Of a stretch of 10,367 bases of DNA, positions 1 through 6,365 are shown in pieces (positions within the stretch are counted from its first letter, which is position 1; the number at the start of each line of letters is the position of its first letter). The translations under genes and the position numbers were made by a program. The stretch covers positions 1 through 10,367 of the forward strand of contig DATEDN010000146.1 of NCBI GenBank assembly GCA_035281645.1. The letters are read 5' to 3'. The notes beneath the pieces are model-generated. The model was not told the DNA's origin, did no database searches, and saw nothing but the letters and a program-made list of their open reading frames with translations. Source of the stretch: JACCTH01 sp035281645. Lineage in GTDB: Bacteria > Actinomycetota > Acidimicrobiia > Spongiisociales > ZC4RG35.

Positions 1-18
1 CATCATGGTCAGTGCCCG

Positions 19-609
19 TCACGCCCTTCGTAGCCGATAGAGCCCTTGCTCCTCGATGTACTCGTAAACGGCTTCCGTGACCATGAAGCGATAGCCAACG
101 CCGGTGGCCACGCGGTGGCGTATGTCGGTGCCGCTGATCGCCACCGGGGCCATATCTAGCCACAGAGCGGGCCCAATGGCATCCTCGACCTCCGCCGGAT
201 CGACTCCTGGGCGGGGCAACACCGCCACGCGTGCTCTTGCCATGACTTCATCGGCCCGCTCCCAGGTGGGCAGGCCCCGGGCAGCATCGGCGCCGAGGAC
301 CAACCACAGCTCCTCGTCGGCGGGGAACGAGGAGAGAGTGTCAGCCGTGAAGGTCCAACCCTGGCGGTGAACCTCCCGGTCATCGGGAAGGAAGTACTCG
401 ACTCCTTGCGTGGCCCGCTTGGTCATCTCCCATCTCATCGCCGCCGGGCTTACCGAGTTGCCGGCCTTTTGCCATGGCGAACCGGCGGGAATGAAAAGAA
501 CCCTGTCGAGGCCGAGCTGCCGATAAGCGACCTCTCCAGCCAGAAGATGAGCGATGTGGGGTGGATCGAAAGTCCCTCCCATTAGGCCGCTTGACACGAA
601 ATCGAGCAT
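19..609 (-). CDS. nadD: Nicotinate-nucleotide adenylyltransferase
   Basis: Transfers AMP from ATP to nicotinate mononucleotide, giving deamido-NAD in cytoplasmic NAD synthesis. The nucleotidyltransferase signature GGTFDPPHIAH lies at residues 11-21. Other family landmarks are SPWQK (usually SPPHK), LGADAARGLPTWE, the C-terminal ISGTDIR (usually ISSTxIR) and the ending VTEAVYEYIEEQGLY. The length of 196 aa is normal. I chose the ATG at 607-609 because it leaves room for the first beta strand before GGTFDPPH; an in-frame GTG (595-597) or ATG (580-582) is possible, and none has a convincing Shine-Dalgarno, so translation is probably coupled to the upstream M23-like gene. In many actinobacteria nadD follows proB-proA directly; here about 8 kb separates them. 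An ATGATG on the minus strand at 1-6, just past the nadD stop, may begin the next gene. Confidence 0.95.
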   Translation of the reverse strand: MLDFVSSGLMGGTFDPPHIAHLLAGEVAYRQLGLDRVLFIPAGSPWQKAGNSVSPAAMRWEMTKRATQGVEYFLPDDREVHRQGWTFTADTLSSFPADEELWLVLGADAARGLPTWERADEVMARARVAVLPRPGVDPAEVEDAIGPALWLDMAPVAISGTDIRHRVATGVGYRFMVTEAVYEYIEEQGLYRLRRA

Positions 610-1042
610 AGGAAGTGGGCGGCGGGGGAAGCAGGTACAGCCTTTCGGGTCCTCCGGCTCGACACCTGAGGAACGGCATTGGATCGGTGTAGGCGTCGCC
701 AATCCGGACCGAGAAATGAACCGCCGCCCTCCCATGAGCGGTCCCGCTCCGCCCGATGACCATCCCCAGTTCCACGCTCGTTCCCGCTTCCGCTTCCAGC
801 GCGCTCAGAAAGGAAACGCTCGAGCGCAGGTCGCCGCCATGATCGATCGTGATAGTCAGCATGCCGGCGACGGATCCGGCAAAGGTCACGGTTCCACTGC
901 CGGCCGCGAACACCGAGCTCTCGGGCGGTATCGCGAAGTCGACGCCATGGTGGCCGGCGTATCTTCCCTCGGGACCGTAGGGAGACACCATCGGTCCGGG
1001 CACCGGCGCCCGCAAGCACAGCGCCAGCACCAATCCGGTCAT
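380..1042 (-). CDS. M23 (LytM)-like peptidase, catalytically degenerate
   Basis: A LytM/M23 fold spans about residues 20-125 (ATG numbering). Landmarks include GHHGVDFA, VFAAGSGTVTFAG, ITIDHGG, a VELGMVIGRSG turn and AAVHFSVRIGDAYTDP. M23 enzymes cut peptidoglycan cross-bridges outside the membrane. The HxGVD histidine and aspartate and the second histidine of HxH, which together bind zinc, are present. The first histidine of HxH is Ala and the histidine of the YAHL-type motif is Phe, so hydrolysis is doubtful and a binding or activator role is possible. A short hydrophobic N-terminus (TGLVLALCL) could be an export signal. The ATG at 1040-1042 is preceded by AAGGAGG; a GTG lies one codon upstream. 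Homology stops near 612, yet the frame continues to 380, overlapping nadD by 230 bases; the true end may be at 582 (see finding). Confidence 0.7.
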   Translation of the reverse strand: MTGLVLALCLRAPVPGPMVSPYGPEGRYAGHHGVDFAIPPESSVFAAGSGTVTFAGSVAGMLTITIDHGGDLRSSVSFLSALEAEAGTSVELGMVIGRSGTAHGRAAVHFSVRIGDAYTDPMPFLRCRAGGPERLYLLPPPPTSYARFRVKRPNGRDFRSTPHRSSSGWRGRLSAARPRQGSFHSRRFAMAKGRQLGKPGGDEMGDDQAGHARSRVLPSR

Positions 1043-1045
1043 CAC

Positions 1046-1052
1046 CCTCCTT
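1046..1052 (-). promoter_or_regulatory. Strong Shine-Dalgarno of the M23-like gene
   Basis: On the minus strand AAGGAGG occupies these bases, directly before GTGATG. Its AAGGA core lies 5 bases from the ATG at 1042, which favours that ATG over the GTG at 1045. This is one of the few strong ribosome binding sites in the window. A TACGTT box about 14 bases further upstream (1066-1071) could be the -10 element, but I see no clear -35. Confidence 0.6.
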
Positions 1053-1149
1053 CGTCGCTTCGGTGAACGTATCGAAGATCGGTGAGACCGGGAAGAGTTT
1101 CGACTGCCTCTGACTACCCTCGGCGGTGTTCAATCAAGGGATAGCGGAC

Positions 1150-2169
1150 ATGAATCGAATCGGGCTTTTCGGCTTCGGGCGCATCGGGCGCAATGCATTT
1201 CGCCTCCTCGTGGACCACAAGGAACTGCAGGTAGCCGCCATCGCCGATATCGACGATCCCGCCGGCCTGACCTACCTCCTCAAATACGACTCGATCTACG
1301 GCCGGTTCCCGAAACCGGTCTCCTATGACAACGGCACCCTGCAGGTCGAGGACGATTCGATCGCCTTCCTCACTGCCAAGTCTCCGAGCGACATCGACTG
1401 GAAGAGTCTCGGAGTCGACCTGGTAGTCGACGCCACGAGCAATTACCGAACGATGGAAGCCGCACAGGCTCATCTCCGTTCCGGTGCCAAGAGAGTCGTG
1501 GTCGCCTCGACCCCCGAGAAGCCGGGAGACATCCCGGTTCTCCTCAGAGGAATCAACGATTCTCTTCTGAACTCAGGGGCTGAGATCATCGCCCTCGGTT
1601 CAAACACCTCCAACGCCGTCGCCCCCATCCTTCGCATTCTCGACAACGCGCTCGGGATCGAGCGTGCCTTCTTCACCACCGTTCATGCCATGACCAATGA
1701 CCAGCGCCTGGCGGATGTTCCCGGGACCGGTTTCCGCACCAGCCGGGCGGCCGGGGAGAACATCATCCCCGCCGAGACCAACTCTCCCGAGATCCTCGCC
1801 CAGGTGATGCCCGAATTAGGGGGGAAGATCTCGGCCATGGCCCTCAATGTTCCAGTGGCCGATGGATCGACCATCGACTTGACCGCCTTGGTCAATCAAC
1901 CGACCAGCAAAGAGGCGGTAAACGCCGCGGTGGCGGCAGCCGCCTCCGGACGGTTCAAAGACCTGATCGAATTCACGGCCGATCCCATCGTCTCATCCGA
2001 TGTCAAGTCTTCCACCTATTCGGGAATTTTTGACAGCCTCTCAACGATGGTGGTGGAGGAGACCATGGTCAAGACCATCACCTGGTTCAACAATGGGTGG
2101 GGATACTCAGCACGCATCGTCGAGGTCCTCGAGGAGATGAGCCGGACGCCGAATGGAGGAAGGCAATGA
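1150..2169 (+). CDS. GAPDH-family paralogue lacking the catalytic cysteine
   Basis: A full-length (339 aa) homologue of type I glyceraldehyde-3-phosphate dehydrogenase. It keeps the N-terminal GFGRIGR dinucleotide motif (8-14), an acidic residue after the second strand (D33), TTVHAMTNDQRLAD with the catalytic-type His179, SRAAGENIIP, and WFNNGWGYS near the C-terminus. The catalytic motif SCTTN reads SNTSN, with Asn152 (codon AAC, 1603-1605) in place of Cys. Thr197 and Asn233 stand where the two phosphate-binding arginines (R195 and R231 in Bacillus numbering) should be. NAD binding seems feasible; the normal phosphorylating reaction does not. The ATG at 1150 was chosen because AAGGG lies 9 bases upstream and the GAPDH fold starts there; an earlier in-frame ATG (1126) adds 8 unrelated residues. 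It overlaps the active gap gene by ATGA, so the products are likely made together and may co-assemble. The frame is intact, arguing against simple decay. Confidence 0.9.
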   Translation: MNRIGLFGFGRIGRNAFRLLVDHKELQVAAIADIDDPAGLTYLLKYDSIYGRFPKPVSYDNGTLQVEDDSIAFLTAKSPSDIDWKSLGVDLVVDATSNYRTMEAAQAHLRSGAKRVVVASTPEKPGDIPVLLRGINDSLLNSGAEIIALGSNTSNAVAPILRILDNALGIERAFFTTVHAMTNDQRLADVPGTGFRTSRAAGENIIPAETNSPEILAQVMPELGGKISAMALNVPVADGSTIDLTALVNQPTSKEAVNAAVAAAASGRFKDLIEFTADPIVSSDVKSSTYSGIFDSLSTMVVEETMVKTITWFNNGWGYSARIVEVLEEMSRTPNGGRQ

Positions 2170-3197
2170 CCAGTCCAATCAGAGTGGCGATCAACGGCTT
2201 CGGCCGGATCGGGCGGGCGGTCTTTCGGATCATCGCCGAGCGCACCGAGTCAGAAATCGAGGTTGTGGCGATCAATGACTTGGCCGACGACGACATCCTT
2301 GCCTACCTGCTCGAGTACGACTCGGTGATGGGACCCTTCGAGCAAGAGGTTCAAGTCAAGGATGGAGTCATGACTGTCGGCAAACACGAAGTCAAGATGC
2401 TCTACATCAAAGACCCCGCTCAATTGCCCTGGAAGGAGCTCGCAATCGACGTGGTCGTGGAATCGACCGGTGTGTTCCGCACGCGGGAGAAGCTGCAAAA
2501 GCACATCGATGCCGGCGCCAAGAGAGTGATCCTCACTGTTCCGGCAGATGACGAAATCGATGACACCGTCGTCCTCGGAGTCAACGACGACCAACTCGGC
2601 GCCGACGACGTCATTGTCTCCAACGCCTCATGCACTACCAACTCTCTGGCACCGCTCGCCAAGGTGCTGGACGAAGCATTTGGGATCAAGCGGGGCATCA
2701 TGACCACTGTCCACGCATATACCAATGACCAGCGGTTGGCGGACGTTCCCCATAAGGACCTGCGGCGAAGCCGCGCTGCCACGGAGAACATCATCCCCAC
2801 CACCACGGGCGCCGCCAAAGCAGTGGGCAAGGTCTATCCGAAGCTGGACGGGCTCCTTCACGGGATGGCGATGCGCGTCCCGGTCCCCGATGGCTCGACC
2901 GTAGATCTCGTAGTCGAGCTGGAAAAAAACGTCTCGGTCGAAGAGGTCAACGCCGCGGTCAAGGCGGCCGCCGAGGGTCCGATGGCCGGAGTGTTGGAGT
3001 ACACCGAGGACCCGATCGTCTCCACCGACATCATCGGCAACCCTCATAGCTCGATCTTCGACGCCGCCGGTACTCAGGTTCTGGGCGGGAACCTGGTGAA
3101 GGTGTTGTCGTGGTACGACAACGAGTGGGGTTACAGCAATCGGGTGGTTGACTTGATCGAGCGCCTCGGAAAACTGCCGGATCCGGTCAAGACCTGA
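2166..3197 (+). CDS. gap: Glyceraldehyde-3-phosphate dehydrogenase, type I
   Basis: Converts glyceraldehyde-3-phosphate, NAD+ and phosphate to 1,3-bisphosphoglycerate in cytoplasmic glycolysis, and the reverse in gluconeogenesis. All hallmarks are present in the 343 aa product: INGFGRIGR (9-17), D38 after AIN (typical of NAD preference), ASCTTN with catalytic Cys156, TTVHAYTNDQ with His183, DLRRSRAATENIIPTTTG including R201, MAMRVPV with R237, and WYDNEWGYSN. The ATG at 2166 is preceded by GGAGGA at 2155-2160 with 5 bases spacing and overlaps the stop of the upstream paralogue (ATGA); a longer upstream frame to 2097 is a shadow of that gene. No pgk or tpiA follows, unlike the common gap-pgk-tpi cluster of actinobacteria, and a terminator-like hairpin comes directly after the stop. 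Confidence 0.97.
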   Translation: MTSPIRVAINGFGRIGRAVFRIIAERTESEIEVVAINDLADDDILAYLLEYDSVMGPFEQEVQVKDGVMTVGKHEVKMLYIKDPAQLPWKELAIDVVVESTGVFRTREKLQKHIDAGAKRVILTVPADDEIDDTVVLGVNDDQLGADDVIVSNASCTTNSLAPLAKVLDEAFGIKRGIMTTVHAYTNDQRLADVPHKDLRRSRAATENIIPTTTGAAKAVGKVYPKLDGLLHGMAMRVPVPDGSTVDLVVELEKNVSVEEVNAAVKAAAEGPMAGVLEYTEDPIVSTDIIGNPHSSIFDAAGTQVLGGNLVKVLSWYDNEWGYSNRVVDLIERLGKLPDPVKT

Positions 3198-3200
3198 TAA

Positions 3201-3246
3201 GGCGGGCGCTGCGTCAGGGGCTCGACCCGTGCCGCCTGCCGGTTTT
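3201..3246 (+). terminator. Terminator-like hairpin after gap
   Basis: The arms GGCGGGC (3201-3207) and GCCTGCC (3234-3240) pair with one G-T wobble. An inner GGG/CCC stem (3218-3220 with 3226-3228) closes a small loop. A short T run (3243-3246) follows. It sits directly after the double stop TGATAA of the gap gene. The T tract is short, so termination may be partial. Confidence 0.5.
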
Positions 3247-3281
3247 GATCGGCCCGTGACTGTTTTTCCTACACTCGCCTC
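3245..3281 (+). promoter_or_regulatory. Possible leaderless promoter of the holin-like gene
   Basis: TACACT at 3270-3275 fits the actinobacterial TANNNT -10 box. It is 6 bases before the ATG at 3282, so transcription could start at or next to the start codon. TTGATC at 3245-3250 is a possible -35 with a long 19-base spacer. There is no Shine-Dalgarno before the ATG, which agrees with a leaderless mRNA. Confidence 0.4.
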
Positions 3282-3632
3282 ATGGGCTTCATCATCAAAG
3301 TTCTGGTGGGTGCGGCTGCCCTTTGGGTAGCGGATCGTTTGATCTCCGGGATCGAGCTCACGGGCGATATCTGGCAGATCCTTCTCATCGCCTTGGTCTT
3401 TGGGATCGTGAATGCGCTCCTAAAACCTCTGGTGAAGATCCTCTCGATCCCGTTCCTCATCATCACGCTCGGCCTTTTCGCCATCGTCATCAATATGCTG
3501 ATGCTGGCAATCACGGCCGGGTTGATGGAGAACCTCACTGTCGACGGATTCTTGGCAGCCTTTCTCGGCAGCCTGGTGATTTCGATCGTCACCGCCGTCC
3601 TCAACTTCATCATTCCCGATTCGAGCGAATAG
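3282..3632 (+). CDS. Four-helix membrane protein, phage holin 4 / YvlD-like family
   Basis: A 116 aa integral membrane protein with four hydrophobic segments at about residues 3-20, 30-48, 53-79 and 87-111. The central pattern NALLKPLVKILSIPFLIITLG, with FAIVINMLML following, is characteristic of the small 'phage holin family 4 / DUF360' membrane proteins. These are widespread in bacterial chromosomes, and despite the name most are not phage holins. The molecular role is unknown; some relatives are linked to envelope stress. The ATG at 3282 has no ribosome binding site and sits just after a -10-like box. Its last 23 bases overlap the 3' end of the convergent coxL-like gene. No phage genes are nearby, so I do not infer a prophage. 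Confidence 0.85.
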   Translation: MGFIIKVLVGAAALWVADRLISGIELTGDIWQILLIALVFGIVNALLKPLVKILSIPFLIITLGLFAIVINMLMLAITAGLMENLTVDGFLAAFLGSLVISIVTAVLNFIIPDSSE

Positions 3633-5850
3633 CTCTCCAGATTTGCTCGGGAGTCAGGGGCACCTGCAGGTCCTGGCGCCCCAAAGCATCGCAAACCGCG
3701 TTGAGCACGGCCGGAGTCGATCCGATTGCTCCTGCCTCACCGATTCCCTTGGCGCCCAAGGGATTCGTGGCCGTTGGGGTTTCGGTTTCGAGGAGTTCGA
3801 AGAATGGGAGCCCGGCGGCCGTGGGGAGAAGGTAATCGACGAATGTGGCAGTGGTGAGGTTGCCGGACTCGTCGTAACGGACTGCTTCCCACAGCGCCTG
3901 ACCGATGCCCTGGGCCATCCCCCCGTGGCGTTGACCGTCCGCCAACATTGGATTCATTATGACACCAGCGTCGTCGACGGCCACCATCCGCTCGAGTCGC
4001 ACTGAGCCGGTCTCGGGATCGACTTCCACCACCGCCAGGTGAGCCCCGAAAGGGAAATTGTGGCCGTCAGATCGGAGGCGGACCTCTTCTTCCAGTCCGG
4101 GCTCGTCGCCGGGTGGAACCTCTCCGGTGTATGCGGTCGAGGCAATGTCCTTCCAGCTAATCGCGACGTCGGTACCTCTAACCGTCGCCATTCCGTTGGC
4201 GAGATCGATGTCAGCCGCGGCGGCCTCCAAACGATGAGCGGCAATCCGTTTCGCCTTTTCGGCCACACCACTAGCAGCCGTTTGTGTCGCCGAGCCGGTC
4301 TGGGCCAACGAACGCGAACCGGACGTTCCCCATCCATATGGTGAGGTACTGGTGTCGCCCTGTTCGACACGAATCATGCTCATCGGGATTCCAAGACGTG
4401 CCGAGACGATCTGGGCGAAAGCCGTCCGATGCCCCTGACCCTGATCAAGAGTCTCCACCAGGACGGTGACGGAACCATCGGGGGCGACCACCACCCGGGC
4501 TGCTCCCCAGTCCTCGAAACCACACACTTCGACGTAAGAGGCGAGCCCGATCCCGACCATCCGACCTTCGCCGCGCGCCTCCGCCTGCGCCTTGCGGAGA
4601 TCGCCGTATCCAGCCGCCTCGAGCAACGCTTGCAGATTGAGCTCGTAGTTACCGCTGTCGTAGGTGTAGCCAGCCACGCTGGGATAGGGGAACTGGTCGG
4701 GCCTGATGAAATTTCGCCGGCGGATCTCGGCTGGATCAATATTGAGCTCGGCGGCGAGGTGATCGAGGGCCCTTTCCAAAGTTAGGGTCGCTTCCGGCCG
4801 ACCCGCTCCCCGGTAGATACCGCGGGGGTTCCGGTTGGTCCAGACCCCACGGAGCCGCCATGCGTACAAACCGATGTCATAGTTGCCGGTTCCCATTCGA
4901 GGTGTAATCGTGTTGAAGCTGAGATAGCGGTGGCGACAACCGAGATCGACCAACCACTCGACTGCATACGCCTTGATCCGCCCGTCCTCTCCGGCGACCA
5001 TTCGATACTTGGCTCGCATCGAGCGTCCATGCCCGACCGTGAGCAGGTGCTCGCGACGCCCCTCGACCCACTTGACGGGACGTCCCAATCGACGCGAAGC
5101 GAAGACGGTCAACATCTCTTCCTCGGCGAGATCGAACTTGGAGCCGAAAGAGCCTCCGACGAATCCGGTGATGACTCGTATCGAGCTGTTCGGGAGGTCG
5201 AGACAGCGCGCAAGCTCCTCGGCGATTAAATGCGGTGCCTGGGTGGTAATGCGAAGGGTCAGGACTCCGTCGGACCATTGGGCAATCGCCAGGCGTCCTT
5301 CCATGGGTGCCGGGGCCACCCGTGGGTGCTCGACCACGCCTTCGACAATGACACCCTCCATGGCTGCGATCGCCTCCCAATCGCCTTTGGAGCGGTCATA
5401 GGCAACGTTCGACTCTTGGCCCTCGTGGAGCGGAGGAGCCACCAGGGCTTCGTCCACATCCCCGACGATGTCGAGCGGCTCATAGTCGACATCGATCTGC
5501 TCCAGGGCATCAATGGCTTCGGCGAGCGAGTCGGCTACGACGGCCGCCACTGGGTCGCCAGGCATCAGGACTCGGTCTTGAGCCAGTGCGAACCGGCGGG
5601 GAACGTTTCGCTTCGGATTCGGCGCCGGGGGAATCTCGAAATCGGCGACGTCAGCGCCGGTGTAGAGCGCCCAGACCCCTGGCGACGACGCCGCCAGGGT
5701 GGTGTCGACAGAGCTGATCCGTGCATGCGGGAATGGGCTTCGGAGGATGGCGAGATGGAGCGTGCCGGCTGGGGTCAGATCCTCGGTGAAGGTGGCGGTG
5801 CCAGTGATCAGGGCCGGGTCCTCGGCGCGCTGGACCGGCGCTCCGAGCAT
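3610..5850 (-). CDS. Molybdenum hydroxylase large subunit, form II CoxL-like
   Basis: Large, molybdopterin-cytosine-dinucleotide-binding subunit of the xanthine oxidase/aerobic CO dehydrogenase family, 746 aa. Family landmarks from the ATG: LGAPVQRAEDPALITG at the N-terminus, VAPAPMEGR (about 178-186), TQAPH (203-207), GGSFGSK (232-238), the active-site loop IYRGAGR (345-351), DQGQGHRTAFAQ (about 469-480), and GAKGIGEAG with the catalytic Glu at about 705. The loop matches form II (AYRGAGR), not the AYRCSFR of proven CO dehydrogenases, so the substrate is uncertain. No FAD (CoxM) or iron-sulfur (CoxS) subunit gene is in the window, although the enzyme would need both for electron transfer. 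The start at 5848-5850 fits family N-termini; a GTG at 5889 would add 13 atypical residues. CoxD- and CoxE-like genes lie upstream on the same strand. The 3' end overlaps the convergent membrane-protein gene by 23 bases. Confidence 0.92.
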   Translation of the reverse strand: MLGAPVQRAEDPALITGTATFTEDLTPAGTLHLAILRSPFPHARISSVDTTLAASSPGVWALYTGADVADFEIPPAPNPKRNVPRRFALAQDRVLMPGDPVAAVVADSLAEAIDALEQIDVDYEPLDIVGDVDEALVAPPLHEGQESNVAYDRSKGDWEAIAAMEGVIVEGVVEHPRVAPAPMEGRLAIAQWSDGVLTLRITTQAPHLIAEELARCLDLPNSSIRVITGFVGGSFGSKFDLAEEEMLTVFASRRLGRPVKWVEGRREHLLTVGHGRSMRAKYRMVAGEDGRIKAYAVEWLVDLGCRHRYLSFNTITPRMGTGNYDIGLYAWRLRGVWTNRNPRGIYRGAGRPEATLTLERALDHLAAELNIDPAEIRRRNFIRPDQFPYPSVAGYTYDSGNYELNLQALLEAAGYGDLRKAQAEARGEGRMVGIGLASYVEVCGFEDWGAARVVVAPDGSVTVLVETLDQGQGHRTAFAQIVSARLGIPMSMIRVEQGDTSTSPYGWGTSGSRSLAQTGSATQTAASGVAEKAKRIAAHRLEAAAADIDLANGMATVRGTDVAISWKDIASTAYTGEVPPGDEPGLEEEVRLRSDGHNFPFGAHLAVVEVDPETGSVRLERMVAVDDAGVIMNPMLADGQRHGGMAQGIGQALWEAVRYDESGNLTTATFVDYLLPTAAGLPFFELLETETPTATNPLGAKGIGEAGAIGSTPAVLNAVCDALGRQDLQVPLTPEQIWRAIRSNRE

Positions 5851-5947
5851 CGAAGGGACAAGATGATCCTGGTGTGACCGCGTTACCACTGAGCTAGGAG
5901 AGTATCCCCGCGTTCTGTGGGCTGGAGCGGTCGCTGTACGACCCTAA

Positions 5948-5960
5948 CGACCCTGGGTCG
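5948..5960. repeat. 13-base dyad between the response regulator and coxL-like gene
   Basis: CGACCCTGGGTCG is a perfect inverted repeat around a central T, 6 bases past the response-regulator stop. It overlaps a tandem repeat of ACGACCCT (5938-5945 and 5947-5954). It could form a short hairpin or be a protein-binding site upstream of the coxL-like gene. No T run follows on the minus strand, so it is not a classical terminator. Confidence 0.45.
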
Positions 5961-5966
5961 CGATAC

Positions 5967-6341
5967 TTAGCGGATGAGGTCGAGGACCGTCTCGCGGAAG
6001 TCGTTGGGCTGGAAGGGCTTGGTGATGAAGGCGTCGGCCCCGCCTTCGTCGGCCCGGCGTCGTGACTCCTCTTCCGCATGGGCAGTGAGGACGACAACCG
6101 GCAACTGGCGCGTTTCGGCCTGAGATCGGATCTGGTCGAGCACCTGCCAGCCGTCCATTCCCGGGAGACCGATGTCCAGCACCACCAGGTCGGGAGCCTC
6201 CGTTGTGACCGCTTCCAGTCCCCCGGGGCCATCTTCACGGGTGATGATCTCGACGTCTCCGGCCCGCAGGCATACCTCGATCAGGCGCCGAATGACGGCG
6301 GAATCTTCAACTACCAGAATTCGATGACCCACTGTTGTCAC
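5967..6341 (-). CDS. Single-domain response regulator (CheY-like receiver)
   Basis: A stand-alone receiver domain of 124 aa with no DNA-binding or enzymatic output domain. The acidic pair E12/D13 follows ILVV; the phospho-acceptor is D56 in VVLDIGLPGMDG; T86 lies in VVVLTAHA; and K108 lies in ITKPF. All conserved phosphorylation residues are present. It would accept phosphate from an unlinked histidine kinase and act by protein contact; no kinase is in the window. The start is GTG at 6339-6341 with AAGG a few bases upstream; a second GTG three codons in is an alternative. It lies 24 bases after the CoxE-like gene, probably in the same operon, and is flanked on each side by a 13-base perfect dyad. 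A role in controlling the CoxD/CoxE system or the adjacent hydroxylase is inferred from position only. Confidence 0.92.
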   Translation of the reverse strand: MTTVGHRILVVEDSAVIRRLIEVCLRAGDVEIITREDGPGGLEAVTTEAPDLVVLDIGLPGMDGWQVLDQIRSQAETRQLPVVVLTAHAEEESRRRADEGGADAFITKPFQPNDFRETVLDLIR

Positions 6342-6351
6342 TGCCTTGGTG

Positions 6352-6364
6352 TTCGCTTAGCGAA
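6352..6364. repeat. 13-base dyad before the response regulator
   Basis: TTCGCTTAGCGAA is a perfect inverted repeat around a central T. It lies in the 24-base gap between the CoxE-like stop (6366) and the response-regulator GTG (6341). It could be an operator or a small hairpin near the ribosome binding site. A GATAGT box beside it on the minus strand (6365-6370) resembles a -10 element. Confidence 0.4.
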
Positions 6365-6365
6365 A

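Noticed and set aside
554..1066. Long plus-strand frame opposite the M23-like gene and nadD
   Set aside because: It has no recognisable domain, is rich in residues typical of antisense GC-rich frames, and is fully covered by minus-strand genes with clear homology.
1126..1149. Upstream ATG at 1126 for the GAPDH-like paralogue
   Set aside because: It adds eight residues before the normal start of the Rossmann fold, and the ribosome binding site AAGGG at 1136-1140 is placed for the ATG at 1150.
3282..3632. Prophage or lysis cassette, suggested by the holin-family protein
   Set aside because: The family is common in chromosomes outside phages, and no endolysin, integrase or structural phage gene is nearby; the M23-like gene is far away and on the other strand.
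5230..5877. Plus-strand frame of 215 codons opposite the coxL-like gene
   Set aside because: A shadow of a strongly supported minus-strand gene, with no family motif.
5850..5889. GTG at 5889 as the start of the coxL-like gene
   Set aside because: The 13 extra residues do not resemble family N-termini, which begin one to three residues before LGA; no ribosome binding site supports it, although it cannot be excluded.
5830..5905. A tRNA gene on the minus strand starting near 5903
   Set aside because: Only the box-A-like and TTCGA-like segments are present. The stems flanking them do not pair, and no acceptor stem or anticodon arm can be drawn, so I list it only as a possible scar.
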